Positions 21,449 to 33,683 are shown, numbered from the stretch's first letter. The stretch is DNA of 64,000 nucleotides from Amphiura filiformis (GCF_039555335.1 NC_092646.1:32742880-32806879), one strand, 5' to 3'. Notes: generated by a model from the letters alone, not told the origin. Program-made: numbers and translations.

Positions 21449-21538
21449 ATAGAACCCCAAGATAATTTAAGAAAATGGAAGATTAGATTACGGTACCATA
21501 AAAACAAAACAGTACCGTAATCTTTATCGGGGTTCTAT
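21449..21538. repeat. 90-bp hairpin repeat
   Basis: The ends ATAGAACCCC and GGGGTTCTAT are inverted, and the loop carries a second inverted pair GATTACGGTAC / GTACCGTAATC around a short A-rich spacer. It is a small MITE-like hairpin with no coding capacity. Confidence 0.7.
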
Positions 21539-21544
21539 GTAAAA

Positions 21545-21840
21545 TAGTGGCGGCACCAGGATTTTTTCCGGGAGTATGGTGGGGGGGGGGAGGGCAGGGG
21601 GGGGGAATCAACCAATTTTGCGCAAAATTGTCGCAAAAGGTGGAAATGTACGTAATTTTGGTGGGGTTTTTTGGCCTCAAAAGTGGGGGGGGGCAAAAAG
21701 GGAAAAGAAAAATATTTAGGGGGGCACTGCCAAAGAATACTTGCCCCCCTTTTTTTGACCTGCCAATCTGCTCCCCCCATAATAATTCACCACCCCGAGG
21801 ATACACAAAATTATTGCCCCACCCCTCACCTGTACAAAAA
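21545..21840. repeat. G-rich and C-rich MITE-like patch
   Basis: It begins AGTGGCGGCACCAGGATTTT and runs through G-homopolymer-rich sequence to a C-rich end. The style resembles the patches near 11510 and 32222. Overlapping frames on both strands are compositional artefacts. The stretch 21841-22530 after it holds no feature I recognise. Confidence 0.5.
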
Positions 21841-22530
21841 ACACATGGTATTTTGATTATAACATTCGTAGGGAAACACTCGTTCTCTACGTTTCATTTA
21901 CCTAGACATGAGGTAAAATCAGCATATTTCAACGTGGAACGCACGTTTTAATGCTACGTTGAGTCCAAAATGAGAAATCGCAATGTTATTTTTTAAACGC
22001 AAAGTATCACACACATTTCAATGGACAATCTCTGCGTATGGATACCACGTTTAAATTTAGTCAACTTTTAACACATCGCTGTAGCTTTATTATAATGATT
22101 TGTTACAAACAAAAAGGATCATAATAATAATTCGACTTTCCTTCGTATGTTGATTATCCTTGACTGTCTTTAACATAATGTGAAATGGGCAAATTTTGTG
22201 CATTTTCATCGATGTATCTACGTTAATTTCAAACGTAGAAAATCTTCAAAACTGGTTAAATACGTGACCTCGCTTCGATATAGGAGAGTGGTATTGAATA
22301 GATCAACGTCCGTCCGATGTCTGCGTTTGGAAATCGCAATGTCTCTACATATTCTGACAGTTTCATATAGCTGTTATTCTAAAGTCGCACTGAAAAGTCC
22401 AAAGACAAATATAAATGCACTTATCAAGTATAGCCTAGTTACTATCATAATTTTAGGTGAATTATTGCGTGTTCGACAGTTGATTCTATGTTGATTATTT
22501 CTATTTTGAATATTTAATATTGTTATTATT

Positions 22531-22626
22531 TTATATTATATTATATTATATTATATAATATTATATTATATTATATTATATTATATTATATTATATTATA
22601 TTATATTATATTATATTATATTATAT
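22531..22626. repeat. (TTATA)n microsatellite
   Basis: About nineteen pentamers of TTATA with one interruption near 22556. Confidence 0.95.
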
Positions 22627-22659
22627 ACATTGTATAGGTATAGAGGAATATTCAATTAA

Positions 22660-23288
22660 GGGATGGGGTATGAACGTTTGGACAGTATTTATTGTGGGAC
22701 ATTAGAGCACATCAGACATATCGAATTGCATTCTGAATACGAAGAATGTCCTTCTGATATCAAATAATTTAGATTTTTTAAATTCGCAATGTAATACACA
22801 TTTTATGGCAAATGGTTAAAAATTGATATTTTTGATATTTAACAGTACTCGAAGTAAACTTTATCAATTTGATGATTTATACTTAAAGTGTATGTAGGTG
22901 GGATGAAAAGCCCACGATCAATTGAAAATTTTGACCTTTCGTATTGAAGATATGAATTTTCTTTTCCAAAACACCAAAAACAATTAGGTCTTTTTGGGAA
23001 AAAATCCATATCTTCAACATGAAAGGTCAACATTTTCAATTGATCGTCGGCTTTTCCTCCCAGCTACATACACTTTAAAATATATCATTAGATTTATAAA
23101 ATTTACTTCGAGGACTGTTCTTATATCAAAAATGTGAAAAATATCAAATTTTAATAATTAAGAAATTAAAATTATTTGATATCAGAAAGACATTCTTTGT
23201 ATTCAGAATGCAATTCGATATGTCTGATGTGCTCTCATGTCCCACAAAAAATACTGTCGAAACTCTCAAAACGCTCATTCCAGATCCC
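22660..23288. mobile_element. TTAA-flanked palindromic element, family P1, complete copy (629 bp)
   Basis: TTAA at 22656-22659 and 23289-23292 flank the termini GGGATGGGGTATGAACG and TTCCAGATCCC. Inside, long imperfect arms share GACATATCGAATTGCATTC and GAATGCAATTCGATATGTC, then CAATTGAAAATTTTGACCTT and its inverse. The TTAA target and terminal G-runs suggest piggyBac-type mobilisation. No transposase is encoded. Confidence 0.85.
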
Positions 23289-23350
23289 TTAAATAATACA
23301 TAAATATAACTTTACAAGATTTTTGTTTTTGAACAAGAACCAATTGCATT

Positions 23351-26005
23351 TCATTATTGTGTAGGGGTCCACTTTTTTGGTACACCCTGTAGTTAGTAAT
23401 AAAATTAGAAATAAAATTGAGTCATTTTGCATCATAGCTTGGATTTGACAGAACTTGGCCACTAACATTGTATGGCATGTTGTTGGCTTTGTAAACTAAG
23501 AACATGGTTAGGTAATAAAATATTCGTCCCACATCAATGAGAAAATCGTCCGGGTTACGTGTCATAGTTTTCTCAAAATCACAGTTTTAATTTTAACGAT
23601 CACGTTTAATTGTCTGCTTGCAACAGGGTTAACACAATTTATAGTCCGATGTGTGGGTCAAATGATCGAAATTATTTCCTCTTTCCCATTGGTTTCTATG
23701 GTGCAGCAACTTACCGAAAGACGCGGGGAAGCAATGTCCAAAATTCACTATTTTTTGTCCTTAACCATTCACAAGAAACGGTCAAATGTAGCGGGCAAAA
23801 TTTGGCTCAACACATCGTGTGGTCAGTAACCCTGGTTGTCTATGTCAAAGGACTTGTGCTTCGACATTGGTAATTGGAAGTGAAAAATAGTGAAATTAAA
23901 ACCAATTAATAAAACAATGAGATATAACCCCGAGTTTCTCACGGTGGTTTGGAAATCCGTCAGTTACAATATAAGTTTACTAAGCCAACTGCTGAAATCC
24001 AAAATATGATGAAAAATATGCCTACTCGGGAAATTTACTTTTATACAATATGTATCTATATACAACTTGAAAAAGAAAAATGTTATCGGACATTAAAGAA
24101 TAACATCAGGCAACATTTGTCCCAGAGCTAACGCATGCGTAGGAGATATTGGCCAATTTATATTTCTCCGAACTAAAAACAAAAATGTTTGAAAAGACTT
24201 TTGTTAGACATATTTCATTGTGTATATAGCAATGTATGTTTTATCAATTATCAAGCTTATGTTAACTGAGGGGAGGGGAAGGGAAAAAGCCATATTCCAC
24301 ATTGTATTTTAAAAATCTACGCAAGCTCTGAGACCTACTATGTTTTGGCCTAAACGACACGAAGTTTAACTTATTAACATAACACAGTATTTATTGTCTT
24401 AATCTCTAAGCAAACACTTGATTATCTAGAAAGGTGTTGCTGATATAATTAAAAGAAGATATATTTTTTCGTTTTGCCACTTTGATCACGAAATGAATAA
24501 AACATTAATTATCACCGATTTACCATATCCAGGATATGATATGCATGTCCACACATGACAAGACAAAAACAAGTACATGATTATAAGCTAAAATGCAATA
24601 TTCACAAGATGACTCTTAACACAGACACAATGATTATTCTATGTTTTTGTTGAAACGGTCGGAACAGCCGCCTTATGGTCAACACTAGTTGGTTGTTTTC
24701 TTTCCTTTCGAGTACACCCAAAAGCTTTCCGGTAAGCTTGTCTGTATCGCGAATTGCTAAGTCCATATATAACAGGATTGAGTGCGGAATTGATGAACCG
24801 AAGACAAGTTCCGTAAAATTCCAAGTTCCGAATTGCAGTGGCCTCTTTAGTGCCACGTAGATGCCAGGTAACGGTCCACATGAACTTGACGAAAGTGTTA
24901 ATTTCATATGGGATCATCAAGGTAAAGAATATGACCCCATTGATGATTAACATCTTTGCTACCTGATTTTGTACGCGTTGCAGTTCACGTTGTCTTTCCT
25001 GGTTTTCTTCACCACCAACACTGCGCTTACCGAGACGCCTTATGATACAGCAGTACAATACAATGTTAAGACACAAGTTAGCAATAAAGAATGCTGATTG
25101 CATCCATTCACTTACGGCCTCCCAAACTGGGCTCAATGGACCGCAAACGGTTCGGTCATCTCCGATATAAACATATGCCATCTCTTTAAGCCCAGGTGGC
25201 CAAAGAAAGCACCATGAACTTGATTTTACAGTGTTCAAACAACCTAAAGTACCCATGATAACAGCAACTATCCAGGTGACTGCGGTAACCGTTATTGTGT
25301 ATCTCTTGCCACTAACCATACGGTGCTTCAGCGGATGACAGACTGCCATGTATCGTTCAAATTCCACAAGAGTGATCATGCAGACTGATCCGTAAAATGT
25401 TAGTTTTATCGACAAATTAAACGATATACATTGCGCATTTGTATAGTATGGGTGGTTCAGTAACAAGCCGGTATTACTTTTCCAAGTTCTAAGTAAGTCA
25501 ACAGCAGATGCGATTAGAAACATTGTATCTGCAACGGCCAGGTTCCCCAAATAAACATTAGTCACTGTTCGCATGTCACGCACTCGAGCTAACACAAAAA
25601 GAAAAGACAAGTTCATCAGGATCCCCAAAAGCGCAACAAGCGGAGACAAGTAAAATTTCAGAACATAATTATGTTGCTTATAGAATGCGTCCAATAATTC
25701 TTCGGGTGGAAAATGGTAGTAGTTCATCGGGATGGCCTTCCCCGCTATACACATTTCGTAACATGATGTATTACGCCATAGTTCGTCATCATTAAAGCAT
25801 ATGTTCAGTTCGTTCGTAGTAAATGTAGTCATTGACGTGGTTTCCATTGCGACAGACAGAAGTACCTTATGAGCAGAAATTATGCCTTCCCTGGTATGAG
25901 CTTATCACAAAGAGTGAGGTGATCCAGTGTGGGTTTAATAATAAAAGCAATATTCAAGCAGGAGTAAATGATATTTTATTGTACGCAGGCGCGATGAATA
26001 CAATT
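23351..26005 (-). repeat. Segmental duplication, copy A (contains GPCR A)
   Basis: From GGGGTCCACTTTTTTGGTAC to TATTGTACGCAGGCGCGA the sequence is collinear with 38755-42275. It includes one receptor gene plus about 1.3 kb of its 3' flank and 150 bp of its 5' flank. The flanks have many small indels; coding sequence is better conserved. Copy B additionally carries an insertion of about 870 bp. Confidence 0.85.
24639..25847 (-). CDS. Class A peptide-type GPCR, copy A (402 aa, single coding exon)
   Basis: An intact frame runs from ATG at 25847. TM1 spans about residues 64-89 with Asn79; TM2 has NLAVAD (Asp107); TM3 starts after Cys140 and ends FERY (163-166), an ERY variant of DRY; TM4 has Trp192; TM7 holds NPVIY (357-361). 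N-glycosylation sites lie in the N terminus (NTS at 26). TM6 reads FFTLMIPY, so the usual C-W-x-P toggle tryptophan is replaced by Met311. KML at the start of TM6 and the LMIPYE segment recall TRH- and neuromedin-U-receptor-like peptide receptors, but I would not name a ligand. It acts at the plasma membrane through G proteins. A second copy lies at 40896-42107. The start is shared by both copies, which supports it. Confidence 0.9.
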   Translation of the reverse strand: METTSMTTFTTNELNICFNDDELWRNTSCYEMCIAGKAIPMNYYHFPPEELLDAFYKQHNYVLKFYLSPLVALLGILMNLSFLFVLARVRDMRTVTNVYLGNLAVADTMFLIASAVDLLRTWKSNTGLLLNHPYYTNAQCISFNLSIKLTFYGSVCMITLVEFERYMAVCHPLKHRMVSGKRYTITVTAVTWIVAVIMGTLGCLNTVKSSSWCFLWPPGLKEMAYVYIGDDRTVCGPLSPVWEAVSEWMQSAFFIANLCLNIVLYCCIIRRLGKRSVGGEENQERQRELQRVQNQVAKMLIINGVIFFTLMIPYEINTFVKFMWTVTWHLRGTKEATAIRNLEFYGTCLRFINSALNPVIYGLSNSRYRQAYRKAFGCTRKERKQPTSVDHKAAVPTVSTKT

Positions 26006-26269
26006 TATATTAATGGTAACGATTTAATAAAGACGTGATTGTAAACATGCAAAATGAATTGTGAACAAAAAAACTTTGATGCAAAGTATCAGTAGAGGGC
26101 GCTAACTATGTGCTAACATGGTATCAACCTATATGGGCAGGGGTTATTTTAACGTGTCTCTTGGCACGTTCGTGCAGTGAGATTAGAAATCCGTGCAGTG
26201 AGAATTTCAAACCGACAAATGACCAAGAATTAAAAAAAAAAGTTCCTTCACAAAGTAAAACTGATGGAG
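26006..26269. other. 5' flank of GPCR A, no further gene
   Basis: Unique sequence between the end of the segmental duplication and the satellite. Any promoter of GPCR A would lie here or inside the satellite; I see no defined core promoter motif. Confidence 0.4.
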
Positions 26270-28860
26270 TCGGAAAAAATACATAGTTTATGTAGTCTAT
26301 AATATAATACATAAGAATGAAAAAATCCATGCTGTGTTTGGAAACACAGCACTCAAACACAGCACTATAATATAAAACATAAGAATGAAAAAAATATCAT
26401 GCTATGTTTGCAAACACAGCATTCAAACACATCACTATAATAATATAAAACATAAGAATGAAAAAATTGCATGCCGTGTTTGCAAACACAGCACTCAAAC
26501 ACAGCACTATGATAAAAAAACATGAGAATGAAACAATTCCCTGCTGTGTTTGCAAACACTTAAACACAGCACTATAACATAAAACATACGAATAAAAAAT
26601 TCCCTGCTGTGTTTGCAAACAAAGCACCCAAACACAGCACTATATAATATAAAACATAAGAATGAAAACATTGCCTGCTGTGTTTGGAAGTACTCAAACA
26701 CAGCACTATAATATAAAACATGTGAATGAAAAAAATCCGTGCTGTGTTTGTAAACAAAGCACTTAAACAAAACACTATAATAGAAAACATAAGAATGAAA
26801 AAATTGCCTGCTGTGTTTGGAAACACAGCTCTCAAACACAGCACTGTGATATTACACATAAGAACTACCAAAATCCGTGCTTTGCTTGCAAACACAACAC
26901 TCAAACACAGCACTATAATATAAAACATATGAATGAAAAAATTGCCTGCTGTGTTTGGAAACACAACTCTCAAACACAGCATAATAATATAAAACATAAA
27001 GATGAAAAAAATTGCTTACTGTGTTTGGAAACACTGCACTCAAACACAGCACTATAATATAAAACATGAGAATGAAAAAAATCCCTGCTGTGTTTGCAAA
27101 CAAAGTACTCAAACACAGCACTATAATATAAAAGATGAGAATGAAAAAACTGCCTACAGTTTTTGGAAACACATCACTCAAACACAGCACTAGTCTATAA
27201 TATAAAACATAAGAATGAAAAAATCCATGCTGTGTTTGCAAACACAGCACTCAAACACAGCACTATAATATAAAACATAAGAATGAAAAAAATGTCATGC
27301 TATGTTTGCAAACACAGCATTCAAACACATGAGAATGAAAAAACTGCCTACTGTTTTTGGAAACACATCACTCAAACACAGCACTAGTCTATAATATAAA
27401 ACATAAGAATGAAAAAATCCATGCTGTGTTTGCAAACACAGCACTCAAACACAGCACTATAATATAAAACATAAGAATGCAAAAAAATGTCATGCTATGT
27501 TTGCAAACACAGCATTCAAACACATCACTATAATAATATAAAACATAAGAATGAAAAAATTGCATGCCGTGTTTGCAAACACAACACTCAAACACAGCAC
27601 TATGATAAAAAAACATGAGAATGAAACAATTCCCTGCTGTGTTTGCAAACACTTAAACACAGCACTATAACATAAAACATACGATTAAAAAAATCCGTGT
27701 TTTGTTTGCAAACACAGCACTCAAACACGGCACTATAATATAAAGCATAAGAATGAAAAATGAAAAAATTTTGCAAACAAAGCACCCAAACACAGCACTA
27801 TATAATATAAAACATAAGAATGAAAACATTGCCTGCTGTGTTTGGAAGTACTCAAACACAGCACTATAATATAAAACATGTGAATGAAAAAAATCCGTGC
27901 TGTGTTTGTAAACAAAGCACTTAAACAAAACACTATAATAGGAAACATAAGAATGAAAAAATTGCCTGCTGTGTTTGGAAACACAGCTCTCAAACACAGC
28001 ACTGTGATATTACACATAAGAATTACAAAAATCCCTGCTTTGCTTGCAAACACAACACTCAAACACAGCACTATAATATAAAACATAAGAGTGAAAAAAA
28101 TTCCGTGCTTTGTTTGCAAAAACAGCACTATCAAATAAAACATAAGAATGAAAAAAAAAAAAGCCATGCTGTGTTTGCAAACACAGCACTCAAACACAGC
28201 ACTATAATATAAAACATAAGAATGAAAAACTTCCCTGCTGTGTTTGCAAACAAATCACTTAAACACAGCACTGTAATATAAAACATAAGAATGAAAAAAA
28301 TGCCTGCTGTGTTTGGAAACACAACACTCAAACACAACACTATAATGTAACACATAAGAATTAAAAAAATCCGTGCTGCGTTTGCAAACACAGCACTCAA
28401 ACACAGCACTATAATAGAAAACATAAGAATGAAAAAAAGATGCCTGCTGTGTTTGAAAACACAGCACTCAAGCACAGCACTATAATATAAAACATAAGAA
28501 TGAAAAAAATCCATGCTGTGTTTGCAAACAAAGCACTCAAACACAGCACTATAATATAAAATACAAGAATGAAAAAATTCCCTGCTGTGTTTGCAAACAA
28601 AGCACTCAAACACAGCACTATAATCATGATACTACAAAACATAAGAATAAGAATAAGAATGAAAAATTTGCCTGCGGTGTTTGGAAACACAGCACTCAAA
28701 CACAGCACTATAATATGAAACATAAGAATGAAAAAATCCATACCTTGTTTGCAAACACAGCACTATAATATAAAACATAAGAATGAAAAAAATTCCATTC
28801 TGTGTTTGCAAATACAGCACCCAAACACAACACTTTAATATAAAACATAAGAATAAAAAA
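26270..28860. repeat. Palindrome-bearing satellite, about 35 units of about 73 bp
   Basis: Each unit reads roughly ATAAAACATAAGAATGAAAA, then TGCTGTGTTTG directly followed by its own reverse complement CAAACACAGCA, then CTCAAACACAGCACTATAAT. The core is thus a 22-bp perfect palindrome in the best units, while others have a GGAAAC variant in the middle. A block of about 0.6 kb (near 26390-26930) is repeated at about 27480-27925, showing higher-order duplication. The many Cys/Phe-rich open frames here are repeat artefacts. Confidence 0.95.
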
Positions 28861-28885
28861 AATTATAGATGGCTGAAAACAAAGT

Positions 28886-29125
28886 GGGGGCCATGCTCCC
28901 TTATATTTTTTTCATGTTTCTCGTATCATGTTTGACAAGATAAGGTCTTGCTTTTCATTTATTTCGCCCCCTTATGTTTTGCTTTGTTTTATTTTTAATT
29001 AATTAGTTTTGTAGCGGGCATGCTCCCTTATATTTTTATCATGTTCCTTGTATCATGAATGAGAAGCTAAGGTCTTGCTTTTTAATTATTTCGCCCCTAT
29101 ATGTTTGTCTTTATTTTATTTTTAA
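28886..29125. repeat. Two tandem units of about 127 bp
   Basis: CATGCTCCCTTATATTTTT, AAGGTCTTGCTTTT and ATTTCGCCCC recur in order at 28892 and 29020. The region from 29126 to 29669 holds no gene I recognise. Confidence 0.8.
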
Positions 29126-29669
29126 TTTAACCCTTTAGCACGGGGAGTAGAAATTAAGCTTTATACAGTATAGAACCGGACTAACTTAGTGAGGCACGTA
29201 AACACACAATCATATAAATAAAACATACACGAGGATATGCACATACCCCGGCACATACCCGGGTGGACCCCGTTCCAGTAACTGTAACTCGGTATCTTTA
29301 ATTAACATCATGACATTAGCTGACATTATCCAGTAAATGTCAGTATGTTGAAGGATAGGACCGAAGGCATGCAGGCAGGTCTACGGGTGCACATACCTCG
29401 CTATACTAGTATACAATGTAGATACAATATACCTCTTCTAGTTCATAGTACTATCAATACATGTAGGACTACTAAGTAGAGCACTATCCAAACTTCGTGA
29501 ATCTGAAACGTATCGTAATCCATAATCTGAAGTTCTGAAACGTATCGTAGCAGGTTTGTGAAAATATTTCGAATGGTGGAGGCACATAGTCCAGAGGCAT
29601 CGTAGATTAAAAACGTTACGCGGGTGGGAACCGTGGGATGGTTTGACGTGATGGTCGTCACACGCTTAT

Positions 29670-30597
29670 GGCAAGCCATTGGGGTCATAACGTGCAGGTA
29701 CCTACGCGCAGCTTAAAGCTACGTGCAGCTATTTGACCAATCAAAATCGTCAATATTAATCACGTGATTGGGTCGTTAGCTGCGCGTAGTATAGTGCTAG
29801 CTATCCTCTTTCACAATTATTATCTTGTAATTAATTTCCGGAATTAGAAACGAGAAGGTCAAATCACAGCATGTGCCAAAAACATGTTGCTAATGTCTGG
29901 CTAAAATGATACACAAAGCATATTTATTATCATGAGTGTTCCCAAGTTTACACCGTGTTTAATGGCATACTTTATATCCGGGCTGTATAAAGCAGTGCAT
30001 GCGTTTCTGAAGGTCAAACAACAACCACTATGATGCAAAGCACTGATTAAAGACATTGCCACTGTAGCCCGTAGTTTAATTGTGTTAATATAGACAGAGT
30101 CATTCTGTTCAGATATTTCTTAGCACCTATATATACCATTTTATTGCTTATATTCTTGAGAAATTTTCACTTACAAAAAACGTAACATTTGTGACAGAGG
30201 AAAGATAGCACTAAAAGTGTTTGCAAGTTTACCATGTGTCTTGTGGTCACTGCATAAAGCAGTGCAGGGGATCTGAAGGTCAAACAACAACTACTACTGA
30301 TGTAAAGTGTTGTGTAAAGATATTGCTCGTGTGGACAGAGTAAACTAGAACAATCATCATGCTTTTCAAATATTACATAGCACCTATACCATTTCATTGC
30401 TGATATACTACAGATATTTTCACTTACAAAAATTAACAACGTAATATTTGTCACAGAGGATAAATTACACTATGCCACGCGCAGGTAAAGACCCAGCCAT
30501 GTGATTAAATTTTCGATTTTGATTGGTCAAACGGCTGTACGTAGCTTTAAATAAGCTGCGCGTACCTACCTGCACGCTATGACCACAATGGCTTGCC
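29670..30597. mobile_element. Foldback element with an internal tandem duplication
   Basis: The left arm (GGCAAGCCATTGGGGTCATA, GTGCAGGTACCTACGCGCAG, TTGACCAATCAAAATCG) is mirrored at the right (CGATTTTGATTGGTCAA, CTGCGCGTACCTACCTGCAC, CAATGGCTTGCC). The interior contains two diverged copies of a block of about 270 bp with GTCAAACAACAAC, TAGCACCTATA and TTTTCACTTACAAAAA. There is no transposase frame. Confidence 0.8.
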
Positions 30598-30876
30598 GTA
30601 CACGCTCCGAATCCGATGAGGGCGACATCAGCTGTGTTTTAGTGCTGTGTTCGTAATCGCGTAAATACAGCAATTTTTTCTGTCCCTAAATAGCTCTAAA
30701 TCGTGCAGCACATGACTTTCAAGGTCTATACATTTTATGTAGCTATTTGGTTAGGTCAGAAAAAAATGTCACGTGACAAAATAATGAGAATGGATGTCTT
30801 ACGAGCCGTTTGGTTTATATTGTAATATTCTTAATCGTGTGACCAATCGCGTAAAATATTTTAGAAACAACATTAA

Positions 30877-31545
30877 GGGGTCTGGAATGAGCGTTTCGAG
30901 CGTTTCGACAGTATTTTTTGTGGGACATTAGAGCACATCAGACATATCGAATTGCATTCTGAATACGAAGAATGTCCTTCTGATATCAAACAATTTTGAT
31001 TTTTGAAATTCACGATATAATACAAATTTTATGACAAATTATTAAAATTTGATATTTTTCACATTTTGAAATATAACAGTCCTCGAAATAAATTTTATAA
31101 ATCTAATGACATATTCTTAAAGTGTATGTAGCTGGGAGGAAAAGCCGACGATCAATTGAAAATTTTGACCTTTCATCCTTTCATATTGAAGATATGGATT
31201 TTTTCCCCAAAAGACCTAATTATTTTTTGGTATTTGGGGAAAAAAAATCCATATCTTCAATACGAAAGGTCAAAAGTTTCAATTGATCGTCGGCTTTTCA
31301 TCCCACCTACATACACTTTAAGTATAAATCAACAGATTTATAAAGTTTACTTCAAGTACTGTTAAATATCAAAAATATCAATTTTTAATGATTTGCCATA
31401 AAATGTGTATTAAATTGCGATTTTCAAAAAATCAAAATTATTTGATATCAGAATGACATTCTTCGTATTCAAAATGCAATTCGATATGTCTGATGTGTTC
31501 TAATGTCCCACAATAAATACTGTCCAAACGTTCATACCCCACCCC
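30877..31545. mobile_element. TTAA-flanked palindromic element, family P1, complete copy (669 bp)
   Basis: TTAA lies at 30873-30876 and 31546-31549. The ends are GGGGTCTGGAATGAGCG and TTCATACCCCACCCC. The interior matches the copy at 22660-23288, including the inverted pair around GATATGGATTTTTTCCCC. Confidence 0.85.
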
Positions 31546-31639
31546 TTAAGGTTACACTATTTTTTGCGTATAGTATAGTATAGACTATAGAGGGCCGAGC
31601 TAGAGGATTCACTTCATCAACATAAAAAGCTTCATACAC

Positions 31640-31869
31640 TTTAAATACATATCATTAGATTTATAAAGTTTACCACCAGGATGGCTAAATATTAAAAATT
31701 TAATAAATATATAAAATATAAATATCAAATTTTAATAATATGTATTATATCGCGAATTTCAAAAAATCTAAATTATTTGATATCAGAAGGATATTCTTCG
31801 TATTCAGAATGCAATTCGATATGTCTGATGGGCTCTCATGATACTATAAAAACGTTCATACTCAAGCCC
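31640..31869. mobile_element. Family P1 right-end fragment
   Basis: It runs from CATTAGATTTATAAAG through TCAGAATGCAATTCGATATG to the end CTCAAGCCC followed by TTAA at 31870-31873. The left half is missing. Confidence 0.75.
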
Positions 31870-31929
31870 TTAAGGTATAATAGTTAATTCAGTGACCGTA
31901 TCCAGACTACATGCATATGATCTTCAGAC

Positions 31930-32120
31930 AATAAATCAAAAATAACAAATTTTAATAATTTACATTAAATTTGTATTATATCGCGAATTTCAAAAAATAA
32001 AAATATATTTGATATCAGAAGATCAGAAGGACATTTTTTGTATCAAGAATGCAATTCGATATGTCTGATGTGCTCTCATATCCCATAAAAAATACTGTGC
32101 AAACGTTGATATCCGATTCC
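31930..32120. mobile_element. Family P1 right-end fragment
   Basis: It shares AATTTTAATAATTTACAT, the GATATCAGAAGGACATT word and GCAATTCGATATGTCTGATG with the family. It ends TCCGATTCC followed by TTAA at 32121-32124. Confidence 0.75.
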
Positions 32121-32221
32121 TTAACCCTGTTATATCCTCACTTCTACACTAGTACTTCTACGGCGAATACTCTGTAGAACTTACAAGATCTTACAATACA
32201 AGCGTATTGTCCACTTCAACA

Positions 32222-32580
32222 CAGTGGCGTAGCTGCACCCCTGGCAAAAATTGCCTATTTGGGCGCCCGCGCCCTAGTGCAAGGGGAAAAGAGGAAAAAG
32301 GAGGGGGAGAGAGGAAAAAAGAGAGGAAAGAGAGGGGGAGAGGCGGGGAAGAGAGATGGGGAATCCATACGATATGTAATACCATACGATTATTTGTACT
32401 CAATAAGCCTGGCAAAAATTGTCTATTTGGGCCCCGACCCCCTAGTACAGGGTAAAAAGAGAAAGAATGGAGAGACAGAGAGAGGAAAAAGAGGGGGAAA
32501 GGGGGGGGGGGGGGGAAGGGAAAAAGAAAGGGGGAATCCATATGATAATATGTAGTTTCATACGATTATTATCAATATAC
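32222..32580. repeat. CAGTGGCGTAGC-type repeat, two purine-rich units of about 168 bp
   Basis: It starts CAGTGGCGTAGCTGCACCCC. CCTGGCAAAAATTG(C/T)CTATTTGGG occurs at about 32241 and 32409, each followed by a GGAAAAAGAG-type purine run and a CCATA(C/T)GATA word. Both the start and the composition resemble hAT-type MITEs. From 32581 to 33339 I recognise nothing. Confidence 0.6.
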
Positions 32581-33339
32581 TCGACAATATACGTGACTTC
32601 TTGAAGACAAAGAAAGCTTTTGTAATGATAATTGCACAAAAGCACCTATAGTAGCAGTATATTGACTAATAAAAATAAAACGATAAAAGGGTCAACCCAA
32701 AAAGAAAAGTCGAAAAAGGTGGTCAAGAAGGCTGTGTACGACATGTTTCTTGTATTGTATGCCCCAACCGAAAATTATTAGTCATTTACCATTGAGCTAA
32801 TGTATTTCAAACTTATGGCCGAATTTACCATTAGACCAGATCGGTCCGAGCCCAGGCTCTAAAATTGCCTAATGTATGTTACCCAAAACTTCCGAAATAT
32901 GGTAACATTGCAAAATTAAGCGCGCTTACATTTACCTTCATTTTGGGCTAAAATTGTCTGAAATTGGACATTTTTAACGCCCTTCGCGCGCACTTTAGCC
33001 AGGATATTAGTAAGAATTATGACCAAAATTCATTTCTATTAAGACCAAAATTAATTAGTAATAAAAAAGCAAATTTTTCTTGTGGAGCGCCCAATTTCTC
33101 TGAAAAAGTAAAACCCAGTTTACCATATTCCCTCTTGGGTCACTGTATTGCAAAATTTAAACTTATTTTTCTTTGATATTTTTACTCTGAAAGTACACTT
33201 TCTTTTCGATGCGCCGCTGCTTCAACAATAACCTTCGCCTACTAATTAGTCAATAATTAGTCATTTAATTTGCAATCACTTAGTAATTCATGTGAATTAC
33301 TAATTAAATTACGATAAATCACGACGTTATAAACTCACC

Positions 33340-33600
33340 ATAGGCCACGAAAAACGAAACACTCTTTTACTGGTCCGACCAACCAAAATTCTACAAGAAT
33401 CGGGTAACAAATTTTTCCTGTGCAAATGAATGCCGACCTAAATTTCGGAAATGTCAGGAGCAAGATTTGTTTTTTTGGGGGGTTTACAAAAATTGCGATA
33501 TATTTACAGATTTTGGTGATTTTTGGGGTCATTTGTAAAAAAAAAGACCCGGCCGACCGACCCTACTTGAAAGAACAGGGTTATTTTTCGTCGTGTTAAA
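33340..33600. repeat. Possible short inverted-repeat element
   Basis: CACGAAAAACGAAACACT and GGTCCGACC at the left are loosely mirrored by GGCCGACCGACC and GTTATTTTTCGTCGTG at the right. The pairing is weak, so this is tentative. Confidence 0.3.
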
Positions 33601-33683
33601 GTCATGTAATTTCTTAATTATTGTGAAATGCAATTACTGTTCTTTTAGCATTACAAATACATTGCACTGACCCATAATTTTCA

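Noticed and set aside
21483..21951. Pro- and Gly-rich frames on both strands
   Set aside because: Caused by G/C homopolymer runs in a MITE-like patch.
22180..22494. 104-codon plus-strand frame
   Set aside because: No domain, no splice signals, AT-biased chance frame.
26300..28850. Many Cys/Phe-rich open frames of 60-160 codons on the minus strand and some on the plus strand
   Set aside because: They follow the satellite period in several frames at once and change with each unit; no domain or splice context.
26270..28860. CRISPR-like regular repeats
   Set aside because: Eukaryotic context, no unique spacers; the whole unit repeats as a satellite.
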